Assembly: GCF_033366695.1 (NCBI RefSeq)
Contig: NZ_JAOBTQ010000001.1
Span: 1 to 64,000, forward strand
Direction of reading: 5' to 3'
DNA: 64,000 bases
Source of the DNA: Streptomyces sp. SCL15-4
GTDB taxonomy: Bacteria > Actinomycetota > Actinomycetes > Streptomycetales > Streptomycetaceae
Made by a program: the position numbers and the translations under genes. The notes under the pieces are model-generated. The model ran no database searches. It was not told the origin of the DNA and worked only from the letters and a program-made list of their open reading frames with translations. Shown one piece after another: positions 26,610 to 35,851 of the stretch (position 1 is the first letter of the stretch; each line of letters starts with the position of its first letter).

Positions 26610-27392
26610 ATGCTGGAGTTCCGCGTTCTCGGGCCCGTTGGACTGTGGTCCGACGGTGCGGAGGTTCCACTGGGCGGCTGCAAGCAACGGACCACACTGG
26701 CAGCCCTGCTACTCGCCGACGGCGCGGTCGTCTCCGACTCCGACCTCGGCGGGGTGCTGTGGGAACAGCGGCCGCCCGCTACGTATCAGGCACAGATCTA
26801 CACCTACGCCTCCCGGCTGCGAGGGCTTTTCCGCGCCGGCGCGACGATCACGCGGCGCGGCCGCGGATACCGCATCGAGAGGGGGGATGCTCGCTTCGAC
26901 CTGGACGAGTTCCACCGTCTGGCCGAAGAGGGCCAGGCGCTGCGGCGTTCGGGACGGACCGGCGACGCGGCGGACCGGTTGCGGGCGGCGCTCGACCTGT
27001 GGAGCGGCCCCACCCTGACCGGGGTGACGGACGCGCTGGTCGACAACGAGCGGTCCCGGATCGAGATGGCCCGGATGGAGGCGTTGGAGAGCCGGATCGA
27101 TGCCGATCTCCACCTGGGCCGGCACCGGCAACTGATCATCGAGCTCACGCAACTGGTGGGAGCCCACCCGTTGCGGGAGACGTTCCGGGCGAAGCTGATG
27201 ATCGCCCTGCACCGCAGCGACCGGCAGGCCGAGGCCTTCGAGACGTTCCACGCGGGCTGCGCCCTGCTGCGGGAACAGCTCGGGGTCGACCCCGGGCCGA
27301 CGCTGCACAGCGCCCACCGGGCTATCCTGGCGGGCGTTTTCGCACCGGCGCTCTCCGGGCGGGGGGATCTGGTGGCCGGTCCGACCGGGTGA
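26610..27392 (+). CDS. SARP/AfsR-family transcriptional activator
   Basis: The 260-aa protein has the two-domain SARP layout. An OmpR-type winged helix is at residues 1-95 (LEFRVLGPVGLW, LGGCKQRTTLAALLLADGAV, QAQIYTYASRLRGLF, RRGRGYRIE). A bacterial transcriptional activator (BTAD) domain follows to about residue 245 (LHLGRHRQLIIELTQLVGAH then PLRETFRAKLMIALHRSDRQ). Such proteins switch on antibiotic and secondary-metabolite clusters. No biosynthetic cluster lies beside it here. A stand-alone fragment of another BTAD domain occurs at 32043-32260. Confidence 0.92.
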   Translation: MLEFRVLGPVGLWSDGAEVPLGGCKQRTTLAALLLADGAVVSDSDLGGVLWEQRPPATYQAQIYTYASRLRGLFRAGATITRRGRGYRIERGDARFDLDEFHRLAEEGQALRRSGRTGDAADRLRAALDLWSGPTLTGVTDALVDNERSRIEMARMEALESRIDADLHLGRHRQLIIELTQLVGAHPLRETFRAKLMIALHRSDRQAEAFETFHAGCALLREQLGVDPGPTLHSAHRAILAGVFAPALSGRGDLVAGPTG

Positions 27393-28149
27393 CGGCGGGC
27401 GGACGACATGGGCAGGGGGCCCCGGTCGGGTGGGCCGCAGAACGGGGGGCGGCTCGGCGGCAGCGCCGACGTCAGCCGGACCGTCCGGGGCGGAAAGAGG
27501 CCCCGGTGTGCTCACGAGGGCGGGCGGCACCTTGGCATCACCGTGCCGAGCAGCCGAGGCTCCGGCCGACGGGCGCAGGCCCGAAGCAGGCGGGCGGGGT
27601 CGCGTGGCGCAGCGGACGATCTGGGCCGACGCGGGCAGGGATGCGGACGTACGAGCGGCGAGCAGCAGTACCTCTCTGGACGCGCACGCCCGGCTCGACG
27701 GGGCGCGCGGGCGGGACGGCGCGTGCGACGGGCCGGGCAGGGGGGCCGGCTTCGACGTCACCGACGACGTTGACAGCGCCCGCGCGCTGCTGGAGGCCGA
27801 GACCCACGCCCAGGCGTTCGGCTGACCCGCGCCCCATCCCGCCACGTAATCGTCCCTGAGAGACCCCGAGATGACCGCCACGGCCAACTCCGCCGCCGCC
27901 CCGGAGTCGTGCGAGAAGAGAAGGCCAGGCGGGTCAGCAGCCACATTGTGTCCTCGCGGGCGGCCGGTGGTCCGGCCACCGCGGTCCGGGCCAGGAACGG
28001 CACCGCGTGCGCGGAGGCCTGGTAGCGCGAGCCTTGGTGGAAGCGAACCGCCCTTCTAGGGGAGCGGCTTGTGCACTGGAATCCGTTGTCCAACGTCTTG
28101 TCCCGAGCCGGAGGCCCGAGGGCACCGGTTCAGCGTCGTGGTGGTGCGG
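27393..28149. other. Gap with gene scars
   Basis: No intact gene is visible. A plus-strand frame ends GFDVTDDVDSARALLEAETH near 27750-27825 and may be the tail of a lost gene. A minus-strand HEAT-type scar is listed separately. Confidence 0.4.
27913..28039 (-). pseudogene. HEAT-type protein fragment
   Basis: A minus-strand stretch reads HQGSRYQASAHAVPFLARTA, then a helix (MWLLTRLAFSS). The HQ..Y.A...AVPF pattern resembles the segment HQNTIYEATVPVALYV in the frameshifted gene at 13182-13972, so this looks like a relic of the same family. Neither end is preserved. Confidence 0.4.
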
Positions 28150-28728
28150 TCAGTCGGGCACCGGCAGGTCGGTGGTGTAGTCCGCGAGGAGGGCGGACCG
28201 GTTCGCGGCGTACTCGGCGCGCGCCTGGAGGTCTTCCTCGCTGGCCGTGGGGTGGACGGGTGGTGTGGCCGGTGCGGGCCAGAGCTGGATCAGGTGCCGT
28301 TCACCGTGGTCGCCGATGGCGGCTTCGGGGTCGTCAGCGTGGCAGGACAGACGCATCCGTATCCAGCGGTCCGGGCCGGGAGCAGGGGGCAGATGCAGGG
28401 GCGGTTCCTCATGCGGCCATGCGTCGATGACGTCGCCGGGATCGACCGTGGCAAGGTGCACACGGTCGGTCTCGGCCAGCAGGCTGATCTCTTCCGCCGG
28501 TTCCCAGCCGCTGTCCGTCTCGGGGGCGGGCTGGCTGTCATGGATCTGGAGGGTGAGCTGCAGGGGTCCGGTGTCGGTGGTCGTCAGGACGATGGCGCTG
28601 GAGGCGCCGGCAGGTCCGCAGCGCCAGCCGTAGGGCATCTCGTCGGGGTAGTCGTCGTGTTCGGCGAAGCCGATGAGGTATCCGCTCTCGCCGAGGTCGA
28701 CGGTGAACTCCGCTTCGTGGACCAGCAT
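28150..28728 (-). CDS. Hypothetical acidic protein (192 aa)
   Basis: The ATG at 28726-28728 has GGGAG eight bases upstream; the two codons before it in the open frame are discarded. The product (MLVHEAEFTVDLGESGYLIG at the start) is soluble, acidic and Pro-rich, with beta-strand-like repeats and a helical C-terminus (ASEEDLQARAEYAANRSALL). I do not recognise a named domain. Its size and context beside SMI1-like and HEAT-type genes fit an orphan immunity-type protein, but this is a guess. Confidence 0.7.
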   Translation of the reverse strand: MLVHEAEFTVDLGESGYLIGFAEHDDYPDEMPYGWRCGPAGASSAIVLTTTDTGPLQLTLQIHDSQPAPETDSGWEPAEEISLLAETDRVHLATVDPGDVIDAWPHEEPPLHLPPAPGPDRWIRMRLSCHADDPEAAIGDHGERHLIQLWPAPATPPVHPTASEEDLQARAEYAANRSALLADYTTDLPVPD

Positions 28729-28758
28729 GAACAAGCTCCCGTTTCACACCTAAGGGGC

Positions 28759-28787
28759 GCTCCTTCCCGAGGCGGCCGGGAAGGAGC
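28759..28787. other. 10-bp hairpin upstream of the 192-aa gene
   Basis: GCTCCTTCCC at 28759-28768 pairs with GGGAAGGAGC at 28778-28787 around a 9-nt loop. It lies just before the start of the minus-strand gene and could be a terminator for the other strand or part of its 5-prime leader. Confidence 0.5.
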
Positions 28788-29503
28788 ATCCTTTGGTCTA
28801 GCACAAGGTGGTGCGGCAGTTGGGACGATCATTTCGCCGCAGGCCGCGCCTGCGCGGCCCGGGTCCTGGGCCTCGCTCGGCCGCCTGGCTGCCACCGACC
28901 TGGTCCCGCCCGCTGTGTTGCCGGACCCTTCGGTTGGCGCCGTTGCGTCCGTCACCGTCACTGCCGCGATTGTCTAGGGCTCGGCCATCGCCTGTGCCGT
29001 TGCAGACAGTTCCGTACGACTCGGTGCCGAGGCCATGTCCGCCTCGAGCGCCAGCGGTGCCTTTGGTCGAGGATCCTCCATCACCGCGTTACCGCCGCCG
29101 CTGTACCCGGCCTCGCCGGCACCCGCGGCACCGTCGGTGCCGGGACGGCCGGGGCTCTCGCCGCCTCCGCCGCCACCACCTCCGTAGGCGGTGGCCAACT
29201 CGTTTCCGGCAGAGTCTTGGATCCTGGCCAGACCGCCCGTGCGCGCCGCTGCCGGTGATCCGCCCGTGCCGTCAAGGGCACCGTTCGCCCCTCCGCCGCC
29301 GCCCGGGGAGCCAGACCGGCTCCCCGGGCGCTCTCGCGTTCCGTCACAGCTTAGATTTTCCGTGCCCAAGTGGCGCGGGCGCTGTACCCGTCTTGCTGAG
29401 CCGGTTCCCAGTCGAACTCGACTTGATCTTCGGGGAGAAGGGCATCCGCTGTGGAGGACGGCGGCTGACCGAAGCGGCGTGACGACCGCCTCGCCGGGAT
29501 CGC
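28788..29503. other. Gap without a confident gene
   Basis: The plus strand reads SLGRLAATDLVPPAVLPDPS up to a stop near 28977, a possible gene tail. The minus strand 28974-29300 encodes a Gly-rich segment (AYGGGGGGGGESPGRPGTDG) without a clear start. Neither can be defended as a gene. Confidence 0.35.
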
Positions 29504-29935
29504 TCACCCAGTGGAGCCGTCGAGCACCTCGAAGCCCATCTCCACGGTGCCACGGAACGCCAGCGCCCGGCGGTCGAGGCCGAGGGCCTTGAGAAGGATG
29601 TCCAGCGCCCATTCCACGTCCTCCGCCGAGCGGCTCACCCAGACAAACGTATTGGGGACGGCTGCCCCTTCAAGCCTGCTCAGGGCAAAGTCGACCCGCT
29701 CGATTCGGAACATGGCGACGTCTACGGGCCCGAGGTCTTCCCAACCTCGTTCGAGCGTCAGACGCAACCGTGCCGCAAGTGCTTCCAGCGGCGGCTGCAA
29801 CCCGGCCACCAGTTGGAAGGAGCTGGCAGCGAACTCCCACATGCTCTCCTGGAAGGCAGGATTGCGCTTCCCACGCTGGTACGACGGAGCTGTCTCCCAC
29901 TCCGGCTCGGGACCCGGAACCTCGATCACCGCCAT
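29504..29935 (-). CDS. Hypothetical protein (143 aa)
   Basis: ATG 29933-29935 opens a frame that is clearly coding (MAVIEVPGPEPEWETAPSYQ). The product has a helical middle (ALAARLRLTLERGWEDLGPV) and the C-terminal block SRSAEDVEWALDILLKALGL, the pattern of a small single-domain protein with a ferredoxin-like or SMI1-neighbour fold. No family name can be given. The open frame continues far upstream, but there only as GC-driven Arg/Pro sequence. Confidence 0.75.
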   Translation of the reverse strand: MAVIEVPGPEPEWETAPSYQRGKRNPAFQESMWEFAASSFQLVAGLQPPLEALAARLRLTLERGWEDLGPVDVAMFRIERVDFALSRLEGAAVPNTFVWVSRSAEDVEWALDILLKALGLDRRALAFRGTVEMGFEVLDGSTG

Positions 29936-31200
29936 GCCGCCCTCCCCACTCGAACACCACCGCTGAATTCGGCGATCACCGTAGCCCACGGCGAACGCCG
30001 GGCGAGCCACTGCCGGAGACCGGCCGGCCCCGGTCGACCACAGCGTGTTCCCGCGCGGCGGTGCCGTTGTAGGGGATGGCGGAGGCCGAGCGACAGCGGG
30101 GGCCAGAACTGGGGCGGCGAGCGAGCCGGATGGGGCAGCGGCCGAGGGCCAGCGAGACGAGGCGGCGGGTCGGATCCAGCCGGTGGACGGCCGAGGGCCG
30201 GCCCGGACGGCCCGAGCGCCGAGCGGGATCGCAGCCTCGGACTGCATGCGGACGCGCGCGGCCAGCGGAACGGCGGAGACCGGGCGCACGCCACGCCACC
30301 GCACGGGCCGGCGCGGTGGCCGACTCCGTGCGGTCCTGACAGCCGGGCGGCGGCCGAGCGGGGCGATGGTGTCGCACGCGGGGCCAGCGAGCCGCGCGGG
30401 GCCGGTACAGGGCCGGCCGGGACGCCGGAGGCGGGATCGGCGCGAGCTCGGGCAGGCGTACGGGCCACGCCCACAGGCAGCCGGGGCCCGGCAGGGACGC
30501 GGTGGCCCGGTGCGCGGGCAGACGGCGGCCGGGCGGCGGGTGGTGGCCCGGCGGGCGCCAGGCGGCGCGGCCGAAATTCGGTGCCAGGCAGGGAACCGGA
30601 GGCAGCGGCCGGGCGCCGGACGGCACAAACCCAGGCGGACGGCAGGACGGCGGACCAGGCGGGAATCGGGCGGCACGCCCCCGGTAGCGGCCGGACAACG
30701 ACATGGCAGCGGACGGTGCTGACGCGCGGCAGCGGACCGGCGAACGGGCGGCGTGGCCAGTGCCCGGCGCGCGACGGCGGGAGACGGACGGCGAACAGCG
30801 GGCGAACGCCAGCCGGGTGAGGTCGGACCGCACCGCCGGGTAGGGCGGGGTCCGAGCGGCGTGGCGGGAGGCGGGTGGCCGGCGGCAAGAGCCCGACCGC
30901 AGGCGGACGGCGACGACGAACCGATCAAGGCCAGGCAGTGGCCGGGCGGCGGGGAGGGCGGACCGATACCGACGGAGGCGAAGGCCTGCGGGACGCCCAG
31001 GTCGTCGTTCCTCGCCTCGGCGGTGATCGGTGGCCGCAACCCGGTGGCGGAGGCGCTGCGCGGGGCCGCCACCGCCTCCGCACTTTCCGTCCAGCAGTTC
31101 ATCGACAACGACGAGCGCGTCCACCGCCTTCACCCGCAGTGTGCTGGCCCGTGGCGTCTTGAGCGCCGGAGCAACTCGCCTTCCGCGTGCCGGGGCTGTT
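29936..31200. other. 1.26-kb low-complexity G-rich region
   Basis: The plus strand is strongly G-rich over C, with endless CGGGCGGC, GGCCGAG and CGGACGGC motifs. Every frame on both strands is open for long stretches and gives Arg/Gly/Pro-rich nonsense. No starts, domains or tandem period are visible. It looks non-coding or heavily decayed. Confidence 0.5.
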
Positions 31201-31653
31201 TCAGTCCATGAATGATTCGGTGTCGGTCCGCTGCATGCTGTCGGCCCCGAAGCCTTGCCAGTCCACCGTCATGACGGATGTCCTGGACCTGTAGATCTTG
31301 CCCAAAGCTCGGTCGGTATTCCCGTCATCACACTTCAGTCTGATCACGTGCCTGCCGTCCTCCTTGCCCAGAGTTCCTCGACAGTGGCTTTCGCCCAGCA
31401 ACTCCACGCGGAAGCCTTCGATGCGCAGGACGACCGGGGGGCCGGCCGAAAAGGACGCCCAGGTGCCGGTGAGGGGGGCATCGGCTTTGTCATCGGCGCC
31501 CTGAGCCGAGGGCGTGCCGCTTACAGCGCCGCCGGTCGGCGTGGACACCGGTGACGCGGACGGCTTCGCCTTCCCCGATTCCGCGGCGCCGCATCCGCTG
31601 AGGGCGACGACTGCCGCCGCGACCGCCACGGCCGGGTGCACCTGTTTGATCAC
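31201..31653 (-). CDS. Small secreted lipoprotein
   Basis: The 150-aa product has a lipoprotein signal peptide with lipobox LSGC (VAAAVVALSGCGAAES), so Cys after cleavage would be lipidated and held on the outer face of the membrane. A Ser/Thr/Pro/Gly linker follows, then a compact beta domain (PLTGTWASFSAGPPVVLRIE, then RVELLGESHCRGTLGKEDGR) with two Cys residues. This layout is common for Streptomyces lipocalin-like or DUF lipoproteins. The function is unknown. Confidence 0.85.
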   Translation of the reverse strand: MIKQVHPAVAVAAAVVALSGCGAAESGKAKPSASPVSTPTGGAVSGTPSAQGADDKADAPLTGTWASFSAGPPVVLRIEGFRVELLGESHCRGTLGKEDGRHVIRLKCDDGNTDRALGKIYRSRTSVMTVDWQGFGADSMQRTDTESFMD

Positions 31654-32042
31654 GTCAACCCTTCGAAGGAGCGGCCGGGCGGGGACCGGCGTTCATGCCG
31701 GCCGGCGCGCCGAGATTATCAGGCCGACAACGCACGTGCTCTGCGCAGAGTCCGGTGCCTGGAGCCATGCTCGAAGCCCATCGTCGTCTGCCACTACAAC
31801 CGCACACCTCAGCTGGATACCCGCTGTCGGTCCCGTACCGCGCGAGTCCGGGACGAGCCGGAAGTGGCTGGTTGTCCGGGGTCAGCCAGATCGGCGTCGC
31901 GGTGACCCGCCCTGGTGCACGGTCGGGGAATCCCCGGACCGCACCGACCGCCCCCCTCCCCGGGTACCTGCACGGCCGGTGCGGCCGCCGCGGCGGACAC
32001 CGCCCCGGCCACCCAGTGGCCGACGACGGGTAGTAGAGAACG
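31654..32042. other. Gap without a gene
   Basis: Nothing recognisable is seen on either strand. Confidence 0.4.
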
Positions 32043-32260
32043 GTGCTCCAACGGGGCCCGACGGTCCCGGCTCTCGGGCACCCGCTGCGAGAACGGCTGG
32101 CCGCGCTGCGCATGCGGGTGCTCTCGACGGCGGGCCGGCAGTCGGACGCGCTGGCCGTGTTCGAGGACGTATGGGGCGGGCTCGCCAAGGAGTTGGGTGC
32201 CGATCCTTCGACGGAGCTGCGCGCGGCAGGAGACCGGGGCGCACACCGGACGGCCGCAGG
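32043..32260 (+). pseudogene. Fragment of a SARP BTAD domain
   Basis: The frame reads HPLRERLAALRMRVLSTAGR then QSDALAVFEDVWGGLAKELG, the end of a bacterial transcriptional activator domain. The DNA-binding half and the C-terminus are missing. It is the counterpart of residues 185-235 of the intact SARP at 26610-27392 but is not a close copy. Confidence 0.75.
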
Positions 32261-32363
32261 TTCGGCTACCGGCATAGGGTCAGACCCGGTGTATGAGCCG
32301 CTCCGGTACCGGTTGCGGTTCCCGGCGATGGCGGTGACGATGGCCAGCGGCGAAGGGACACGC

Positions 32364-32975
32364 ATGGAACTGGTCCGCACTGTCACGCTGCTCACCCGGT
32401 GGCTCGAAGAGTACGGTCCAGGTGATTACCGGCAACTGGCTCCACCCGCAGGCCGCGAGGCCATCGACACGGTGACGGAGGGGAAGTTCCCGCTCCACCC
32501 TGACGTACAGGCCTGGCTTGCCCTGCACGATGGGTCGGCCTATGAACGGCCCTCACCGGCCGGAGCGTTCGTGCCCATCGACTACGCCTTGCTCGACACT
32601 GCCCGTATGCGTCAGGGGCTGCGAGACATGGAGGAGGAGGTCGCCCGCGCCATGTCGGAGGGCGACGAGGAGTATGTCGTCGGGACGATGGCCGACGTCT
32701 GCTGGGTGCCCGTGGCGGCGAACCACACGGGGGGCCTGCTCGTCGTCGACCATCGTGACGGTCCCGGCCACGGAGCCGTGTTGGAGGTTGACCCGTCCAT
32801 CGGCTTGGAAGGGGTGCGGCGCTGGGACAGTCTGAGCCACCTCTTCGACTCCGTGCTGGACGCCCTCGTGCACTCCCGCCCCCTTCTCTCGGGATCCGGG
32901 GTCCCGGCCGTGCCTCGTGTGCACGCTACGGGACCGGTCCCACCACACGTCGTGTGGGAGTTGCACCGCGGCTGA
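32364..32975 (+). CDS. SMI1/KNR4-like protein
   Basis: ATG 32364 has AAGGGA eight bases upstream. The 203-aa product follows the SMI1/KNR4 plan: LAPPAGREAIDTVTEGKFPL then HPDVQAWLALHDGSAYER, the VPIDYALL and WVPVAANHTGGLLVVDHRDG blocks, and a C-terminal helix around LSHLFDSVLDALV. Proteins of this superfamily are frequent immunity proteins against secreted nuclease toxins. No toxin gene is adjacent; a gpsA fragment starts immediately after its stop. Confidence 0.85.
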   Translation: MELVRTVTLLTRWLEEYGPGDYRQLAPPAGREAIDTVTEGKFPLHPDVQAWLALHDGSAYERPSPAGAFVPIDYALLDTARMRQGLRDMEEEVARAMSEGDEEYVVGTMADVCWVPVAANHTGGLLVVDHRDGPGHGAVLEVDPSIGLEGVRRWDSLSHLFDSVLDALVHSRPLLSGSGVPAVPRVHATGPVPPHVVWELHRG

Positions 32976-33550
32976 GTGCGCCGCGGTGAGATCGCCGATG
33001 CGATCAACCGGACCCACCGCAACCCTGGATACTTCCCGGACGTCGAGCTGCCGCACACGGTGTCTGCGACGACCGATCCAGCCGCCGCGCTGGACGGCGC
33101 GGACGTCCTCGTGCTGTCCCTCCCCACGCAGTGCCTGCACGCCAGCCTGGCGGCCTGGGCCCCGCACATCCGCCCGCACACCGTGATCGTGTCGCTGATG
33201 AAGGGCATCGAGATCGGTTCGGGGCCGCGGGCGAGCCAGGCCATCACCGAGGTGACCGGTATCGGCGCCGACCGGGTCGCCGTGCTGTCGGGCCCGAACC
33301 TGGCCCGCGAGATCACGAGCGGCCAGCCCGCCGCCGCCACCATCGCCTGCCCCGACGAGGCCACCGCCCACCGCGTCCAGCGTGCATGCCACACCCCGCA
33401 CTTCCGGCCCTACAGCTCCACCGACGTGACCGGATGCGAGCTCGGCGGCGCGGTGAAGAACGTCAGCGCCCTCGCCGTCGGCATTGCCTCCGGCATGGGG
33501 CTCGGTCACACGCGCAGGCCATGCTCCGCGGGCCGGACCAGGGGCGCCGA
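32976..33550 (+). pseudogene. gpsA remnant, truncated at both ends
   Basis: The frame encodes residues corresponding to about 38-215 of GpsA: NRTHRNPGYFPDVELPHTVS, VSLMKGIEIGSG, SGPNLAREITS and GGAVKNVSALAVGIASGMGL. The Rossmann dinucleotide motif is missing at the front, and the sequence loses frame after GMGLG near 33510. It matches the intact gpsA at 24458 in motif order but is clearly diverged, so it came from another gpsA lineage. Confidence 0.85.
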
Positions 33551-33684
33551 CGTCGCACGGGTCCGGTGGGTGTGTGCGCCGCTGCCGGGCGGCCGGCGGT
33601 GCCTCCGGTGCGTGGCGTGGGCGTGCGGGGTGAGCGTCGCGTTTCTAGCCTGGTGGTGCTCGGGATGATGAGGAAAGGGTGGTC

Positions 33685-33735
33685 ATGCCCCGCACTATCT
33701 GGTCCGGCGCGATCTCGTTCGGCCTGACCAGTTGA
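33685..33735 (+). pseudogene. ku: ku, first 15 codons before an insertion
   Basis: ATG 33685 starts MPRTIWSGAISFGL, nearly identical to the ku at 1-329, and is preceded by the same 19-base upstream box (33646-33664). Homology stops near 33731 where the recombinase segment begins. The gene resumes at 36768 after loss of about 12 codons. Confidence 0.88.
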
Positions 33736-33792
33736 CTGAACTAAAAGCTGTAGACCAGCAGGTCAGAGGCTCTTGCTGCTAGCTTCCCGGTC

Positions 33793-35079
33793 GTGCTCGG
33801 ACAAGGTGGTTCGGAAAGAGACCTCGCGGGCTTCGTGCTGCCGGAGGTAGGGCGGCTGGTGGAAACCGCGGACCCGTGGATGCCGTATCGGCTGCTGGAC
33901 GGCCACGGCCTGGTGGTCGAGCCTGTGGAGGCGTTCTTCGCTGAACAGCAGGCCCAGGCGAAGCCTGCCTCGACGATCCGGTCGTACGGGATGGATTTGC
34001 TGCGATGGTGGCGATTCCTTACGGCCTGGAAGGTCGAGTGGGACCGTGCGGAGCGGGTGGATGCCCGGGACTTCGTGCGGTGGATGCAGATCGCGGACAA
34101 GCCGTTGCGGGTGCACTGGCGACATCGACGGGCGGGGCTGACCGCAGAGACAGCGCCGGCCCCGCAGCGCAAGAGGCCGCTGCCGCCGGGGGCGCCGAAT
34201 CCGGTGACGGGGAAGGCGGCGCCGGGTCCGAAGTACTCGGTGCGTACACGGGTGCACTGCGAGACGGTTCTGCGTACGTTCTACGACTTCCACCGCGAGG
34301 AGGGCACGGGACCGGTTCTCAACCCGTTCCCGCTGGACCGTGCGCGCAGATCGGGCCGGGCGAACGCCGCTCGCCGGCCCGGGCAGCCGTTTCACGCGGA
34401 GCGGCAGGGGCGTTACCGGCCCAGTGTGCCGGCCCGGGCGCCGCGGCGGATCCCGGACGAGATGTTCAACGCGTTGTTCGCCGCGCTGCGGTATCACCGG
34501 GACCGGGCACTGGTCGCTTTCTGGGTGTCCAACGGGGCGCGTGCGGAGGAGTTGTTGACCAGTTGCGGGCGGGATGCGCTGCCCGGGGAGCAGGTGCTCG
34601 GCGTGGTACGCAAGGGCAGTCGGGCGTATCAGGAGGTGCCGAGTTCGACGGATGCGTTCGTGTGGCTGCGGCTGTATCAGGAGGAGAGCGAGCGGTCGGG
34701 GGTTCCGCAGGGGGCTGATGAGGTGCTGTGGTGGACGTTGCGCCGTCCGTGGCGGCCACTGGTCTATCACGCGGCCCGGGCCATGTTCGTGCGGGCCAAT
34801 GACCTGCTCGGGGCCAACTGGACGCTGCACGATCTGCGTCATACGGCGGCGTACCGGATGGCGCGGGACCCGCAGGTGTCGTTGACGGATGTGCAGTGGG
34901 TGCTCGATCACGCGCATCTGTCCACGACGCAGATCTATCTGGAGGCGGGGGCCGACGAGGTGATCGCGACGCTTCGGGCGCATCATGCCCGGCAGAGCAG
35001 GGCCGCCCAGCGCCCGGCGGTTCCCGCGCCGGGCTACCGTCCCGAGAGCCTGCGTACGCTCTTCGGGAGTACCGGGTGA
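33793..35079 (+). CDS. Tyrosine recombinase/integrase
   Basis: The 428-aa protein has an N-terminal core-binding domain (QAKPASTIRSYGMDLLRWWR) and a C-terminal phage-integrase domain. The catalytic residues are visible: Arg in SNGARAEELL, HDLRHTAAYRM (His-x-x-Arg) and the LDHAHLSTTQIYLEA segment with the nucleophile Tyr. The stop overlaps the GTG of a second recombinase-like frame, an arrangement seen in actinobacterial sets of two or three coupled recombinases. It probably brought the insertion that split ku. The exact start is uncertain; the frame opens at 33793 (GTG). Confidence 0.88.
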   Translation: MLGQGGSERDLAGFVLPEVGRLVETADPWMPYRLLDGHGLVVEPVEAFFAEQQAQAKPASTIRSYGMDLLRWWRFLTAWKVEWDRAERVDARDFVRWMQIADKPLRVHWRHRRAGLTAETAPAPQRKRPLPPGAPNPVTGKAAPGPKYSVRTRVHCETVLRTFYDFHREEGTGPVLNPFPLDRARRSGRANAARRPGQPFHAERQGRYRPSVPARAPRRIPDEMFNALFAALRYHRDRALVAFWVSNGARAEELLTSCGRDALPGEQVLGVVRKGSRAYQEVPSSTDAFVWLRLYQEESERSGVPQGADEVLWWTLRRPWRPLVYHAARAMFVRANDLLGANWTLHDLRHTAAYRMARDPQVSLTDVQWVLDHAHLSTTQIYLEAGADEVIATLRAHHARQSRAAQRPAVPAPGYRPESLRTLFGSTG

Positions 35080-35233
35080 GCGCCCCGTCTACGGCGGCAG
35101 CTGTTGCGGTGCGGAGTGCGAGAACCAAGCGGTTGTCGGGTGCGGCGCTGAAGGCGGTCAGGGAGCGGTTCGTGCCGCGGGCCGTGGCCGAGGTGTGGCC
35201 GGCCACAACAGCCGGGTATGCGACAGTGCCGTC
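35076..35233 (+). pseudogene. Second recombinase, N-terminal fragment
   Basis: A GTGA overlap with the integrase opens the frame VSAPSTAAAVAVRSARTKRL, then RERFVPRAVAEVWPATTAG, which then runs into unrelated sequence and stops at 35240. From memory, this matches the start of the second member of coupled recombinase sets. The catalytic part is gone, replaced by the P-loop kinase gene. Confidence 0.55.
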
Positions 35234-35767
35234 ATGCTGATCGTGATGGCCGGTCTGCCCGCAGCGGGAAAGAGCTCGGTTGCCGAGGGACTGGGACGGG
35301 CGCTGCCTGCTGCGGTGGTGCCGGTCGACCCTGTCGAGGCGGCGATGTGGCGTGCTGGGGTGGACCGAGGTCAGCCAACTGGGCTGGCGGCCTACCTCGT
35401 TGCCGAGGCAGTGGCCGACGGTGTGCTGGCGCTGGGCCAAAGCGCGATCATCGACGCGGTCAACGCGGTGGAGGCGGCTCGCCGGCAGTGGCGGACGCTG
35501 GCCGCCCGCCACCGGGTGCCCGTGGCGTTCATCGAGGTGGTGTGCTCAGACTCGCGGGTGCATCGGCAGCGATTGGAGCGTCGATCCCGCGGCATCGTGG
35601 GCTTCGAGGAGCCGACCTGGCAAGCAGTGCAGAAGCGACGGGCTGAGTACGAGCCCTGGACCGATCAGCGGCTGGTGCTCGATTCGATCGCGGACCTGCC
35701 CTCGAACGTGGCGAAGGCCCAGGAGTACGTGGTCATAGCGGCACAGCCCCCACAGGCCGCCCCCTGA
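35234..35767 (+). CDS. P-loop kinase (AAA_33/zeta-toxin-like)
   Basis: The 177-aa protein begins MLIVMAGLPAAGKSSVAEGL with a Walker A motif (GLPAAGKSS) in the first 15 residues. It continues with a DAVNAVEAARRQWRTLA segment and ends with the lid-type RLERRSRGIVGFEEPTW motif. Such small kinases phosphorylate small molecules or act as cargo ATPases in mobile DNA. It lies directly after the broken recombinase, has no clear ribosome site, and is intact in frame. The substrate is unknown. Confidence 0.75.
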   Translation: MLIVMAGLPAAGKSSVAEGLGRALPAAVVPVDPVEAAMWRAGVDRGQPTGLAAYLVAEAVADGVLALGQSAIIDAVNAVEAARRQWRTLAARHRVPVAFIEVVCSDSRVHRQRLERRSRGIVGFEEPTWQAVQKRRAEYEPWTDQRLVLDSIADLPSNVAKAQEYVVIAAQPPQAAP

Positions 35768-35851
35768 GAAGGCCGCAACCACACACCTGCTGCAAGGCAC
35801 AGCGAGTGCAACCGCCACGAGGCGAACGTTGCCTGATGCCGCACTAGCTAG

